A stretch of DNA of 64,000 nt from positions 77,847,737 to 77,911,736 of the forward strand of contig OZ023273.1 of assembly GCA_964007475.1 (NCBI GenBank). Direction: 5' to 3'. Positions 1-14,029 of this stretch are shown here, piece by piece; positions within the stretch are counted from its first letter, which is position 1, and each line of letters starts with the position of its first letter. A program made the position numbers and the translations under genes. The notes under the pieces were generated by a model. It ran no database searches, was not told the DNA's origin, and worked only from the letters and a program-made list of their open reading frames with translations. The DNA is from Hybos culiciformis. Lineage: Eukaryota > Arthropoda > Insecta > Diptera > Hybotidae.

Positions 1-600
1 TTTTTTGAATTAAAATTCATAAAATTACGCTTCTTTTGGCATTTAAAAAATTAAAATCGATGCACTGGTTCGCGAGCTATGAGATCTCATAGTTGAGAAA
101 GAAAATTTTACATATTTAGTATGAAAAAATCGCCTTTCGACTATTTTTAGGTTCTATATCAAAAACCAAAAAATATTTTATGAAACAATTTTTTTTTAGA
201 TTAAAATTCATAAAATTACGCTTCTTTTGGCATTTAAAAAATTAAAATCGATGCACTGGTTCGCGAGCTATGAGCTCTCAAAATTGAGAAAGAAAATTTT
301 ACAAATATTTTTAGTATGAAAAAATCGCCTTTCGACGGTTTTTAGGCTCTAGCTCAAAAACCCAATAATATTTTTAGGCTCTAGCTCAAAACCCAAAAAA
401 TATTTTATGAAACAATTTTTTTTTAGATTAAAATTCATAAAATTACGCTTCTTTTGGCATTTAAAAAATTAAAATCGATGCAATGGGTCGCGAGCTATGA
501 GCTCTCAAAGTTGAGAAAGAAAATTTTACATATTTTTTTAGTATGAATAAATCGCCTTTCGACGGTTTTTAGGCTCTAGCTCAAAAACCCAAAAATATTT
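1..600 (+). repeat. Higher-order block, copy 1 (repeats at 2410-3010)
   Basis: The first three monomers, including the unusual TTTTTTGAATTAAAATTC start, the CTATTTTTAGGTTCTAT monomer and a monomer with a doubled GGCTCTAGCTC, recur in the same order at 2410-3010. The offset is about 2409-2410 bp. A few point differences separate the copies (for example CATAGTTGAG against CAAAGTTGAG). This is the first sign of block amplification in the array. Confidence 0.75.
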
Positions 601-2409
601 TATAAAACAATTTTTTTTAGATTAAAATTCATAAAATTACGCTTCTTTTGGCATTTAAAAAATTAAAATCGATGCACTGGTTCGCGAGCTATGAGCTCCC
701 AAATTTGAGAAAGAAAATTTTACATATATATTTAGTATGAAAAAATCGCCTTTCGACGGTTTTTAGGCTCTAGCTCAAAAACCCAATAATATTTTTAGGC
801 TCTAGCTCAAAACCCAAAAAATATTTTATGAAACAATTTTTTTTTAGATTAAAATTCATAAAATTACGCTTCTTTTGGCATTTAAAAAATTAAAATCGAT
901 GCAATGGGTCGCGAGCTATGAGCTCTCAAAGTTGAGAAAGAAAATTTTACATATTTTTTTAGTATGAATAAATCGCCTTTCGACGGTTTTTAGGCTCTAG
1001 CTCAAAAACCAAAAAATTTTTTATAAAACAATTTTTTTTTAGATTAAAATTCCTAAAATTACGCTTCTTTTGGCATTTAAAAAATTAAAATCGATGCACT
1101 GGTTCGCGAGCTATGAGCTCCCAAAGTTGAGAAAGAAAATTTTACAAATATATTTAGTATGAAAAAAGCGCCGACGATTTTTAGGCTCTAGCTCAAAAAA
1201 CAAAAAATATTTTATAAACAATTTTTTTTAGATTAAAATTCATAAAATTACGCTTCTTTTGGCATTTAAAAAATTAAAATCGATGCACTGGTTCATGAGC
1301 TATGAGGTCCCAAAGTTGATAAAATAAATTTTACATATATATTTAGTATGAAAAAATCGCCTTTCGACTGTTTTTTAGTATGAAAAAATTGCCTTTCGAC
1401 GGTTTTTAGGCTGTAGCTCAAAAACCAAAAAATATTTTAGGAAACAATTTTTTTTAGATTAAAATTCATGAAATTACGCTTCTTTTGGCATTTAAAAAAT
1501 TAAAATCGATGCACTGGTTCGCGAGCTATGAGCTCTCAAAATTGAGAAAGGAAATTTTACATATTTAGTATGAAAAAATCGCCTTTCGAAGGTTTTTAGG
1601 CTCTAGCTCAAAACCCAAAAAATATTTTATGAAACAATTTTTTTTTAGATTAAAATTCATAAAATTACGCTTCTTTTGGCATTTAAAAAATTAAAATCGA
1701 TGCAATGGTTCGCGGGCTATGAGCTCTCAAAGTTGAGAAAGAAAATTTTACATATATGTTTAGTATGAAAAAATCGCCTTTCGACGGTTTTTAGTCTCTA
1801 GGTCAAAAACCGAAAAATATTTTATAAAACAATTTTTTTTAGATTAAAATTCATAAAATTACGCTTCTTGTGGCATTTAAAAAATTAAAATCGATCCACT
1901 GGTTCGCGAGCTATGAGCTCCCAAAGTTGAGAAAGAAAATTTTACATATATTTAGTATGAAAAAATCGCCTTTCGACGGTTTTTAGGCTGTAGCTCAAAA
2001 ACCAAAAAATATTTTAGGAAACAATTTTTTTTAGATTAAAATTCAGAAATTTACGCTTCTTTTGGCATTTAAAAAATTAAAATCGATGCACTGGTTCGCA
2101 AGCTATGAGCTATCAAAATTGAGAAAGAAAATTTTACATATTTAGTATGAAAAAATCGCCTTTCGACGGTTTTTAGGCTCTAGCTCAAAAACCAAAAAAT
2201 ATTTTATAAAACAAACTTTTTTTAGATTAAAATTCATAAAATTACGCTTCTTTTGCAATTTAAAAAATTAAAATCGATGCACTGGTTCGCGAGCTATGAG
2301 CTCTCAAAATTGAGAAAGAAAATTTTACATATTTAGTATGTAAAAATCGCCATTCGACGGTTTTTAGGCTCTAGCTCAAAAACCAAAAAATATTTTATAA
2401 AACAATTTG

Positions 2410-3010
2410 TTTTTTGAATTAAAATTCATAAAATTACGCTTCTTTTGGCATTTAAAAAATTAAAATCGATGCACTGGTTCACGAGCTATGAGATCTCAAA
2501 GTTGAGAAAGAAAATTTTACATATTTAGTATGAAAAAATCGCCTTTCGACTATTTTTAGGTTCTATCTCAAAAACCAAAAAATATTTTATGAAACAATTT
2601 TTTTTTAGATTAAAATTCATAAAATTACGCTTCTTTTGGCATTTAAAAAATTAAAATCGATGCACTGGTTCGCGAGCTATGAGCTCTCAAAATTGAGAAA
2701 GAAAATTTTACAAATATTTTTAGTATGAAAAAATCGCCTTTCGACGGTTTTTAGGCTCTAGCTCAAAAACCCAATAATATTTTTAGGCTCTAGCTCAAAA
2801 CCCAAAAAATATTTTATGAAACAATTTTTTTTTAGATTAAAATTCATAAAATTACGCTTCTTTTGGCATTTAAAAAATTAAAAACGATGCAATGGGTCGC
2901 GAGCTATGAACTCTCAAAGTTGAGAAAGAAAATTTTACATATTTTTTTAGTATGAATAAATCGCCTTTCGACGGTTTTTAGTCTCTAGGTCAAAAACCCA
3001 AAAATATTTT
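2410..3010 (+). repeat. Higher-order block, copy 2 of 1-600
   Basis: Second copy of the block at 1-600, in the same monomer order, including the lengthened monomer with two GGCTCTAGCTC motifs around 2755-2800. After about 3010 the order diverges from the sequence following copy 1, so the shared block is limited to about three monomers. Confidence 0.75.
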
Positions 3011-4617
3011 ATAAAACAATTTTTTTTTACATTAAAATTCAGAAATTTACGCTTCTTTTGGCATTTAAAAAATTAAAATCGATGCACTGGTTCGCAAGCT
3101 ATGAGCTATCAAAATTGAGAAAGAAAATTTTACATATTTAGTATGAAAAAATCGCCTTTCGACGGTTTTTAGGCTGTAGCTCAAAAACCAAAAAATATTT
3201 TATAAAACAAATTTTTTTTAGATTAAAATTCATAAAATTACACTTCTTTAGGCATTTAAAAAATTAAAATCGATGCACTGGTTCGCGAGCTATGAGCTCT
3301 CAAAATTGAGAAAGAAAATTTTACATATTTAGTATGAAAAAATCGCCTTTCGACGGTTTTTAGGCTCTAGCTCAAAAAACAAAAAATATTTTATAAAACA
3401 ATTTTTTTTAGATTAAAATTCATAAAATTACGCTTCTTTTGGCATTTAAAAAATTAAAATCGATGCACTGGTTCGCGAGCTATCAGCTCCCAAAGTTGAG
3501 AAAGAAAATTTTACATATATATTTAGTATGAAAAAATCGCCTTTCGACGGTTTTTAGGCTCTAGCTCAAAAAACAAAAAATATTTTATAAAACAATTTTT
3601 TTTTAGATTAAAATTCATAAAATTACCCTTCTTTTGGCATTTAAAAAATTAAAATCGATGCACTGGTTCGCGAGCTATGAGCTCTCAAAGTTGAAAAACA
3701 AAATTTTATATATTTAGTATGAAAAAATCGCCTGTCGACGGTTTTTAGGCTCTAGCTCAAAAACCAAAAAATATTCTATGAAACAATTTTTTTTTAGATT
3801 AAAAGTCATAAAATTACGCTTCTTTTGGCATTTAAAAAATTAAAATCGATGCACTGGTTCGCGAGCTATGAGCTCTCAAAATTGAGAAAGAAAATTTTAC
3901 ATATTTAGTATGAAAAAATCGCCTTTCGACGGTTTTTAGGCTCTAGCTCAAAAAACAAAAAATATTTTATAAAACAATTTTTTTTAGATTAAAATTCATA
4001 AAATTACGCTTCTTTTGGCATTTAAAAAATTAAAATCGATGCACTGGTTCGCGAGCTATCAGCTCCCAAAGTTGAGAAAGAAAATTTTACATATATATTT
4101 AGTATGAAAAAATCGCCATTCGACGGTTTTTAGGCTGTAGCTCAAAAACCAAAAAATATTTTAGGAAACAATTTTTTTTAGATTAAAATTCAGAAATTTA
4201 CGCTTCTTTTGGCATTTAAAAAATTAAAATCGATGCACTGGTTCGCAAGCTATGAGCTATCAAAATTGAGAAAGAAAATTTTACATATTTAGTATGAAAA
4301 AATCGCCTTTCGACGGTTTTTAGGCTCTAGCTCAAAAACCAAAAAATATTCTATGAAACAATTTTTTTTTAGATTAAAAGTCATAAAATTACGCTTCTTT
4401 TGGCATTTAAAAAATTAAAATCGATGCACTGGTTCGCGAGCTATGAGCTCTCAAAATTGAGAAAGAAAATTTTACATATATTTTTAGTATGAAAAAATCG
4501 CCTTTCGGCGGTTTTTAGGCTCTAGCTCAAAAACCCAATAATATTTTATAAAACAATTTTTTTTAGATTAAAATTCATAAAATTACGCTTCTTTTGGCAT
4601 TTAAAAAATTAATATCG

Positions 4618-5895
4618 ATGCACTGGTTCGCAAGCTATGAGCTCTCAAAGTTGAGAAAGAAAATTTTACATATTTAGTATGTAAAAATCGCCATTCGACG
4701 GTTTTTAGGCTCTAGCTCAAAAACCAAAAAATATTTTATAAAACAATTTTTTTTAGATTAAAATTCATAAAATTACGCTTCTATTGGCATTTAAAAAATT
4801 AAAATCGATGCACTGGTTCGCAAGCTATGAGCTCTCAAAATTGAGAAAGAAAATTTTAGATATATATTTAGTATGAAAAAATCGCCTTTCGACGGTTTTT
4901 AGGTTCTAGCTCAAAAACCAAAAAATATTTTATAAAACAAATTTTTTTTAGATTAAAATTCATAAAATTACACTTCTTTTGGCATTTAAAAAATTAAAAT
5001 CGATGCACTGGTTCGCGAGCTATGAGCTCCCAAAGTTGAGAAAGAAAATTTTACATATATATTTAGTATGAAAAAATCGCCATTCGACGGTTTTTAGGCT
5101 GTAGCTCAAAAACCAAAAAATATTTTAGGAAACAATTTTTTTTAGATTAAAATTCAGAAATTTACGCTTCTTTTGGCATTTAAAAAATTAAAATCGATGC
5201 ACTGGTTCGCAAGCTATGAGCTATCAAAATTGAGAAAGAAAATTTTACATATTTAGTATGAAAAAATCGCCTTTCGACGGTTTTTAGGCTCTAGCTCAAA
5301 AACCAAAAAATATTTTATAAAACAAATTTTTTTTAGATTAAATTTCATAAAATTACTCTTCTTTTGGCATTTAAAAAATTAAAATCGATGCACTGGTTCG
5401 CGAGCTATGAGCTCCCAAAGTTGAGAAAGAAAATTTTACATATATATATTTAGTATGAAAAAATCGCCTTTCGACGGTTTTTAGGCTCTAGCTCAAAAAA
5501 CAAAAAATATTTTATAAAACAATTTTTTTTTAGATTAAAATTCATAAAATTACCCTTCTTTTGGCATTTAAAAAATTAAAATCGATGCACTGGTTCGCAA
5601 GCTATGAGCTATCAAAATTGAGAAAGAAAATTTTACATATTTAGTATGAAAAAATCGCCTTTCGACGGTTTTTAGGCTCTAGCTCAAAAACCAAAAAATA
5701 TTCTATGAAACAATTTTTTTTTAGATTAAAAGTCTTAAAATTACGCTTCTTTTGGCATTTAAAAAATTAAAATCGATGCACTGGTTCGCGAGCTATGAGC
5801 TCTCAAAATTGAGAAAGAAAATTTTACATATATTTTTAGTATGAAAAAATCGCCTTTCGGCGGTTTTTAGGCTCTAGCTCAAAAACCAAAAAATA
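4618..5895 (+). repeat. Higher-order block, copy 1 (offset 2127 bp)
   Basis: About seven monomers repeated at 6745-8022. Fixed markers are GTATGTAAAAATCGCC (4679 and 6806), the rare TTTTAGATATATATTTAG (4854 and 6981), and TTCGCAAGCTATGAGC (about 5206 and 7333), each 2127 bp apart. The markers match almost base for base, which indicates a recent block duplication. Part of the block occurs a third time further on at offset 2116 bp. Confidence 0.8.
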
Positions 5896-6744
5896 TTTTA
5901 TAAAACAAATTTTTTTTAGATTAAATTTCATAAAATTACGCTTCTTTTGGCATTTAAAAAATTAAAATCGATGCACTGGTTCGCGAGCTATGAGCTCCCA
6001 AAGTTGAGAAAGAAAATTTTACATATATATATTTAGTATGAAAAAATCGCCTTTCGACGGTTTTTAGGCTCTAGCTCAAAAAACAAAAAATATTTTATAA
6101 AACAATTTTTTTTTAGATTAAAATTCATAAAATTACCCTTCTTTTGGCATTTAAAAAATTAAAATCGATGCACTGGTTCGCAAGCTATGAGCTATCAAAA
6201 TTGAGAAAGAAAATTTTACATATTTAGTATGAAAAATACGCCTTTCGACGGTTTTTAGGCTCTAGCTCAAAAACCAAAAAATATTCTATGAAACAATTTT
6301 TTTTTAGATTAAAAGTCTTAAAATTACCCTTCTTTTGGCATTTAAAAAATTAAAATCGATGCACTGGTTCGCAAGCTATGAGATATCAAAATTGAGAAAG
6401 AAAATTTTACATATTTAGTATGAAAAAATCGCCTTTCGACGGTTTTTAGGCTCTAGCTCAAAAACCAAAAAATATTCTATGAAACAATTTTTTTTTAGAT
6501 TAAAAGTCTTAAAATTACGCTTCTTTTGGCATTTAAAAAATTAAAATCGATGCACTGGTTCGCGAGCTATGAGCTCTCAAAATTGAGAAAGAAAATTTTA
6601 CATATATTTTTAGTATGAAAAAATCGCCTTTCGATTGTTTTTAGGCTCTAGCTCAAAAACCAAAAAATATTCTATGAAACAATTTTTTTTTAGATTAAAA
6701 GTCATAAAATTACGCTTCTTTTGGCATTTAAAAAATTAAAATCG

Positions 6745-8022
6745 ATGCACTGGTTCGCAAGCTATGAGCTCTCAAAGTTGAGAAAGAAAATTTTACATAT
6801 TTAGTATGTAAAAATCGCCATTCGACGGTTTTTAGGCTCTAGCTCAAAAACCAAAAAATATTTTATAAAACAATTTTTTTTAGATTAAAATTCATAAAAT
6901 TACGCTTCTATTGGCATTTAAAAAATTAAAATCGATGCACTGGTTCGCAAGCTATGAGCTCTCAAAATTGAGAAAGAAAATTTTAGATATATATTTAGTA
7001 TGAAAAAATCGCCTTTCGACGGTTTTTAGGTTCTAGCTCAAAAACCAAAAAATATTTTATAAAACAAATTTTTTTTAGATTAAAATTCATAAAATTACAC
7101 TTCTTTTGGCATTTAAAAAATTAAAATCGATGCACTGGTTCGCGACCTATGAGCTCCCAAAGTTGAGAAAGAAAATTTTACATATATATTTAGTATGAAA
7201 AAATCGCCATTCGACGGTTTTTAGGCTGTAGCTCAAAAACCAAAAAATATTTTAGGAAACAATTTTTTTTAGATTAAAATTCAGAAATTTACGCTTCTTT
7301 TGGCATTTAAAAAATTAAAATCGATGCACTGGTTCGCAAGCTATGAGCTATCAAAATTGAGAAAGAAAATTTTACATATTTAGTATGAAAAAATCGCCTT
7401 TCGACGGTTTTTAGGCTCTAGCTCAAAAACCAAAAAATATTTTATAAAACAAATTTTTTTTAGATTAAATTTCATAAAATTACGCTTCTTTTGGCATTTA
7501 AAAAATTAAAATCGATGCACTGGTTCGCGAGCTATGAGCTCCCAAAGTTGAGAAAGAAAATTTTACATATATATATTTAGTATGAAAAAATCGCCTTTCG
7601 ACGGTTTTTAGGCTCTAGCTCAAAAAACAAAAAATATTTTATAAAACAATTTTTTTTTAGATTAAAATTCATAAAATTACCCTTCTTTTGGCATTTAAAA
7701 AATTAAAATCGATGCACTGGTTCGCAAGCTATGAGCTATCAAAATTGAGAAAGAAAATTTTACATATTTAGTATGAAAAAATCGCCTTTCGACGGTTTTT
7801 AGGCTCTAGCTCAAAAACCAAAAAATATTCTATGAAACAATTTTTTTTTAGATTAAAAGTCTTAAAATTACGCTTCTTTTGGCATTTAAAAAATTAAAAT
7901 CGATGCACTGGTTCGCGAGCTATGAGCTCTCAAAATTGAGAAAGAAAATTTTACATATATTTTTAGTATGAAAAAATCGCCTTTCGGCGGTTTTTAGGCT
8001 CTAGCTCAAAAACCAAAAAATA
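6745..8022 (+). repeat. Higher-order block, copy 2 (offset 2127 bp)
   Basis: Second copy of 4618-5895. Differences are few, for example CGACCTATGAG against CGAGCTATGAG near 7143. The block ends where this copy continues with TTTTAGGAAACAA while the first continues with TTTTATAAAACAAA, which marks a recombination boundary within a monomer. Confidence 0.8.
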
Positions 8023-8912
8023 TTTTAGGAAACAATTTTTTTTAGATTAAAATTCAGAAATTTACGCTTCTTTTGGCATTTAAAAAATTAAAATCGATGC
8101 ACTGGTTCGCAAGCTATGAGCTATCAAAATTGAGAAAGAAAATTTTACATATTTAGTATGAAAAAATCGCCTTTCGACGGTTTTTAGGCTCTAGCTCAAA
8201 AACCAAAAAATATTTTATAAAACAAATTTTTTTTAGATTAAATTTCATAAAATTACGCTTCTTTTGGAATTTAAAAAATTAAAATCGATGCACTGGTTCG
8301 CGAGCTATGAGCTCCCAAAGTTGAGAAAGAAAATTTTACATATATATATTTAGTATGAAAAAATCGCCTTTCGACGGTTTTTAGGCTCTAGCTCAAAAAA
8401 CAAAAAATATTTTATAAAACAATTTTTTTTTAGATTAAAATTCATAAAATTACCCTTCTTTTGGCATTTAAAAAATTAAAATCGATGCACTGGTTCGCAA
8501 GCTATGAGCTATCAAAATTGAGAAAGAAAATTTTACATATTTAGTATGAAAAAATCGCCTTTCGACGGTTTTTAGGCTCTAGCTCAAAAACCAAAAAATA
8601 TTCTATGAAACAATTTTTTTTTAGATTAAAATTCAGAAATTTACGCTTCTTTTGGCATTTAAAAAATTAAAATCGATGCACTGGTTCGCAAGCTATGAGC
8701 TATCAAAATTGAGAAAGAAAATTTTACATATTTAGTATGAAAAAATCGCCTTTCGACGGTTTTTAGGCTCAAAAACCAAAAAATATTTTATAAAACAAAT
8801 TTTTTTTAGATTAAAATTCATAAAATTACACTTCTTTTGGCATTTAAAAAATTAAAATCGATGCACTGGTTCGCGAGCTATGAGCTCTCAAAATTGAGAA
8901 AGAAAATTTTAC

Positions 8913-9370
8913 ATATTTAGTATGTAAAAATCGCCATTCGACGGTTTTTAGGCTCTAGCTGAAAAACCAAAAAATATTTTATAAAACAATTTTTTTTAGA
9001 TTAAAATTCATAAAATTACGCTTCTATTGGCATTTAAAAAATTAAAATCGATGCACTGGTTCGCAAGCTATGAGCTCTCAAAATTGAGAAAGAAAATTTT
9101 AGATATATATTTAGTATGAAAAAATCGCCTTTCGACGGTTTTTAGGCTCTAGCTCAAAAACAAAAAAATATTTTATAAAAAAAATTTTTTTTAGATTAAA
9201 ATTCATAAAATTACACTTCTTTTGGCATTTAAAAAATTAAAATCGATGCACTGGTTCGCGAGCTATGAGCTCCCAAAGTTGAGAAAGAAAATTTTACATA
9301 TATATTTAGTATGAAAAAATCGCCATTCGACGGTTTTTAGGCTGTAGCTCAAAAACCAAAAAATATTTTA
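8913..9370 (+). repeat. Higher-order block, partial copy 3 (offset 2116 bp)
   Basis: The GTATGTAAAAATCGCC monomer followed by the rare TTTTAGATATATATTTAG monomer (9097) recurs 2116 bp after copy 2. The small shift from 2127 can be explained by short deletions in between, such as the GGCTCAAAAACC monomer near 8766 that lacks TAGCT. Only two to three monomers match before the order diverges. Confidence 0.65.
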
Positions 9371-11931
9371 TAAAACAATTTTTTTTTAGATTAAAATTCA
9401 TAAAATTACGCTTCTTTTGGCATTTAAAAAATTAAAATCGATGCACTGGTTCCCGAACTATGAGCTCCCAAATTTGAGAAACAAAATTTTACATATATAT
9501 TTAGTATGAAAAAATCGCCTTTCGACGGTTTTTAGGCTCTAGCTCAAAAAACAAAAAATATTTTATGAAACAATTTTTTTTTAGATTAAAATTCATAAAA
9601 TTACGCTTCTTTTGGCATTTAAAAAATTAAAATCGAAGCACTGGTTCGCGAGCTATGAGCTCCCAAAGTTGAGAAAGAAAATTTTACATATATATTTAGT
9701 ATGAAAAAATCGCCATTCGACGGTTTTTAGGCTGTAGCTCAAAAACCAAAAAATATTTTAGGAAACAATTTTTTTTAGATTAAAATTCAGAAATTTACGC
9801 TTCTTTTGGCATTTAAAAAATTAAAATCGATGCACTGGTTCGCAAGCTATGAGCTATCAAAATTGAGAAAGAAAATTTTACATATTTAGTATGAAAAAAT
9901 CGCCTTTCGACGGTTTTTAGGCTCTAGCTCAAAAACCAAAAAATATTTTATAAAACAAATTTTTTTTAGATTAAAATTCATAAAATTACACTTCTTTTGG
10001 CATTTAAAAAATTAAAATCGATGCACTGGTTCGCGAGCTATGAGCTCTCAAAATTAAGAAAGAAAATTTTACATATTTAGTATGAAAAAATCGCCTTTCG
10101 ACGGTTTTTAGGCTCTAGCTCAAAAAACAAAAAATATTTTATAAAACAATTTTTTTTAGATTAAATTTCATAAAATTACGCTTCTTTTGGCATTTAAAAA
10201 ATTAAAATCGATGCACTGGTTCGCGAGCTATGAGCTCCCAAAGTTGAGAAAGAAAATTTTACATATATATATTTAGTATGAAAAAATCGCCTTTCGACGG
10301 TTTTTAGGCTCTAGCTCAAAAAACAAAAAATATTTTATAAAACAATTTTTTTTAGATTAAAATTCATAAAATTACGCTTCTTTTGGCATTTAAAAAATTA
10401 AAATCGATGCACTGGTTCGCGAGCTATGAGCTCTCAAAGTTGAAAAACAAAATTTTATATATTTAGTATGAAAAAATCGTCTGTCAACGGTTTTTAGGCT
10501 CTAGCTCAAAAACCAAAAAATATTTTATGAAACAATTTTTTTTAGATTAAAAGTCATAAAATTACGCTTCTTTTGGCATTTAAAAAATTAAAATCGATGC
10601 ACTGGTTCGCGAGATATGAGATCTCAAAGTTGAGAAAGAAAATTTTACATATTTAGTATGAAAAAATCGCCTATCGACTATTTTTAGGTTCTATCTCAAA
10701 AAGCAAAAAATATTTTATGAAACAATTTTTTTTTAGATTAAAATTCATAAAATTACGCTTCTTTTGGCATTTAAAAAATTAAAATCGATGCACTGGTTCG
10801 CGAGCTATGAGCTCTCAAAATTGAGAAAGAAAATTTTACATATATTTTTAGTATGAAAAAATCGCCTTTCGACGGTTTTTAGGCTCTAGTTCAAAAACCC
10901 AATAATATTTTATAAAACAATTTTGTTTAGATTAAAATTCATAAAATTACGCTTCTTTTGGCATTTAAAAAATTAATATCGATCCACTGTTTCGCGAGCT
11001 ATGAGCTCTCAAAGTTGAGAAAGAAAATTTTACATATTTAGTATGTAAAAATCGCCATTCGACGGTTTTTAGGCTCTAGCTCAAAAACTAAAAAATATTT
11101 TATAAAACAATTTTTTTTAGATTAAAATTCATAAAATTACGCTTCTATTGGCATTTAAAAAATTAAAATCGATGCACTGGTTCGCGAACTATGAGCTCCC
11201 AAAGTTGAGAAAGAAAATTTTACATATATATTTAGTATGAAAAAATCGCCTTTCGACGGTTTTTAGGCTCTAGCTCAAAAAACAAAAAATATTTTATAAA
11301 ACAATTTTTTTTTAGATTAAAATTCATAAAATTACGCTTCTTTTGGCATTTAAAAAATTAAAATCGATGCACTGGTTCGCGAACTATGAGCTCCCAAAGT
11401 TGAGAAAGAAAATTTTACATATATATTTAGTAAGAAAAAATCTCCTTTCGACGGTTTTTAGGCTCTAGCTCAAAAAACAAAAAATATTTTATAAAACAAT
11501 TTTTTTTTAGATTAAAATTCATAAAATTACGCTTCTTTTGGCATTTAAAAAATTAAAATCGATGCGCTGGTTCGCTCCCAAAGTTGAGAAAGAAAATTTT
11601 ACATATATATTTAGTATGAAAAAATCGCCATTCGACGGTTTTTAGGCTGTAGCTCAAAAACCAAAAAATATTTTAGGAAATAATTTTTTTTAGATCAAAA
11701 TTCATAAAATTACGCTTCTTTTGGCATTTAAAAAGTTAAAATCGATGCACTGGTTCGCGAGCTATGAGCTCTCAAAATTGAGAAAGAAAATTTTACATAT
11801 TTAGTATGAAAAAATCGCCTTTCGACGGTTTTTAGGCTCTAGCTCAAAAACCCAAAAATATTTTATAAAACAATTTTTTTTAGATTAAAATTCATAAAAT
11901 TACGCTTCTTTTGGAATTAAAAAAAAAAAAT

Positions 11932-14029
11932 CGATGCACTGGTTCGCGAGATATGAGCTCTCAAAGTTGAAAAACAAAATTTTATATATTTGGTATGAAA
12001 AAATCGCCTGTCGACGGTTTTTAGGCTCTAGCTCAAAAACCAAAAAATATTTTATCAAACAATTTTTTTTTAGATTAAAATTCATAAAATTACGCTTCTT
12101 TTGGCATTTAAAAAATTAAAATCGATGCACTGGTTCGCGAGCTATGAGCTCTCAAAGTTGAGAAAGAAAATTTTACATATTTAGTATGAAAAAATCGCCT
12201 TTCGACTATTTTTAGGTTCTATCTAAAAACCAAAAAATATTTTATGAAACAATTTTTTTTTAGATTAAAATTCATAAAATTACGCTTCTTTTGGCATTTA
12301 AAAAATTAAAATCGATGCACTGGTTCGCGAGCTATGAGCTCTCAAAATTGAGAAAGAAAATTTTACATATATTTTTAGTATGAAAAAATCGCCTTTCGAC
12401 GGTTTTTAGGCTCTAGCTCAAAAACCCAAAAATATTTTATAAAACAATTTTTTTTAGATTAAAATTCATAAAATTACGCTTCTTTTGGCATTTAAAAAAT
12501 TAATATCGATCCACTGGTGCGCGAGCTATGAGCTCTCAAAGTTGAGAAAGAAAATTTTACATATTTAGTATGTAAAAATCGCCATTCGACGGTTTTTAGG
12601 CTCTAGCTCAAAAACCAAAAAATATTTTATAAAACAATTTTTTTTTAGATTAAATTCATAAAATTACACTTCTTTTGGCATTTAAAAAATTAAAATCGAT
12701 GCACTGGTTCGCGAGCTATGAGCTCCCAAAGTTGAGAAAGAAAATTTTACATATATATTTAGTATGAAAAAATCGCCTTTCGACTGTTTTTAGGCTAAAG
12801 CTCAAAAAACAAAAAATATTTTATAAAACTTTTTTTTTTTAGATTAAAATTCATAAAATTACGCTTCTTTTGGCATTTAAAAAATTAAAATCGATGCACT
12901 GGTTCGCGAGCTATGAGCTCCCAAAGTTGAGAAAGAAAATTTTACATATATATTTAGTATGAAAAAATAGCCTTTCGACGGTTTTTAGGCTCTAGCTCAA
13001 AAAACAAAAAATATTTTATAAAACAATTTTTTTTTAGATTAAAATTCATAAAATTACGCTTCTTTTGGCATTTAAAAAATTAAAATCGATGCACTGGTTC
13101 GCGAGCTATGAACTCCCAAAGTTGAGAAAGAAAATTTTACATATATATTTAGTATGAAAAAATCGCCTTTCGACTGTTTTTTAGTATGAAAAAATTGCCT
13201 TTCGACGGTTTTTAGGCTGTAGCTCAAAAACCAAAAAAATTTTTAGGAAACAATTTTTTTTAGATTAAAATTCATGAAATTACGCTTCTTTTGGCATTTA
13301 AAAAATTAAAATCTATGCTCTGGTTCGCGAGCTATGAGCTCTCAAAATTGAGAAAGAAAATTTTACATTTTTAGTATGAAAAAATCGCCTTTCGAAGGTT
13401 TTTAGGCTCTAGCTCAAATACCAAAAAATATTTTATGAAACAATTTTTTTTAGATTAAAATTCATTAAATTACGCTTCTTTTGGCTTTTAACAAATTAAA
13501 ATCGATGCAATGGTTCGCGAGCTATGAGCTCTCAAAGTTGAGAAAGAAAATTTTACATATATTTTTAGTATGAAAAAATCGCCTTTCGACGGTTTTTAGT
13601 CTCTAGGTCAAAAACCGAAAAATATTTTATAAAACAATTTTTTTTTAGATTAAAATTCATAAAATTACGCTTCTTGTGGCATTTAAAAAATTAAGATCGA
13701 TGCACTGGTTCGCGAGCTAGTTGCCTTTCGACGGTTTTTAGGCTGTAGCTCAAAAACCAAAAAATATTTTAGAAAACAATGTTTTTTAGATTAAAATTCA
13801 TGAAATCACGCTTGTTTTGGCATTTACAAAATTAAAATCGATGCACTGGTTCGCGAGCTATGAGCTCTCAAAATTGAGAAAGAAAATTTTACATATTTAG
13901 TATGAAAAAAACGCCTTTCGAAGGTTTTTAGGCTCTAGCTCAAAACCCAAAAAATATTTTATGAAACTATTTTTTTTTAGATTAAAATTCATAAAATTAC
14001 GCTACTTTTGGCATTTAAAAAATTAAAAT
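11932..14029 (+). repeat. Type A 11-monomer unit, copy 1 (2098 bp)
   Basis: Eleven monomers in a fixed order, starting with a GAGATATGAGC / GAAAAACAAAATTTTATAT monomer. Then come a CTATTTTTAGGTTCTATC monomer, one starting CGATCCACTGGTGCGC, three GAGCTCCCAAAG monomers, a CTATGCTCTGG monomer, a TGCAATGG / TCTCTAGGTC monomer, a shortened monomer with GAGCTAGTTGCC, and a TCGAAGGTTTTTAGG monomer. The next copy follows directly, 2098 bp on. A differing detail is an extended T-run with lost CAA near 12828. The left boundary falls within the GGAATTAAAAAAA monomer at about 11920. Confidence 0.88.
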
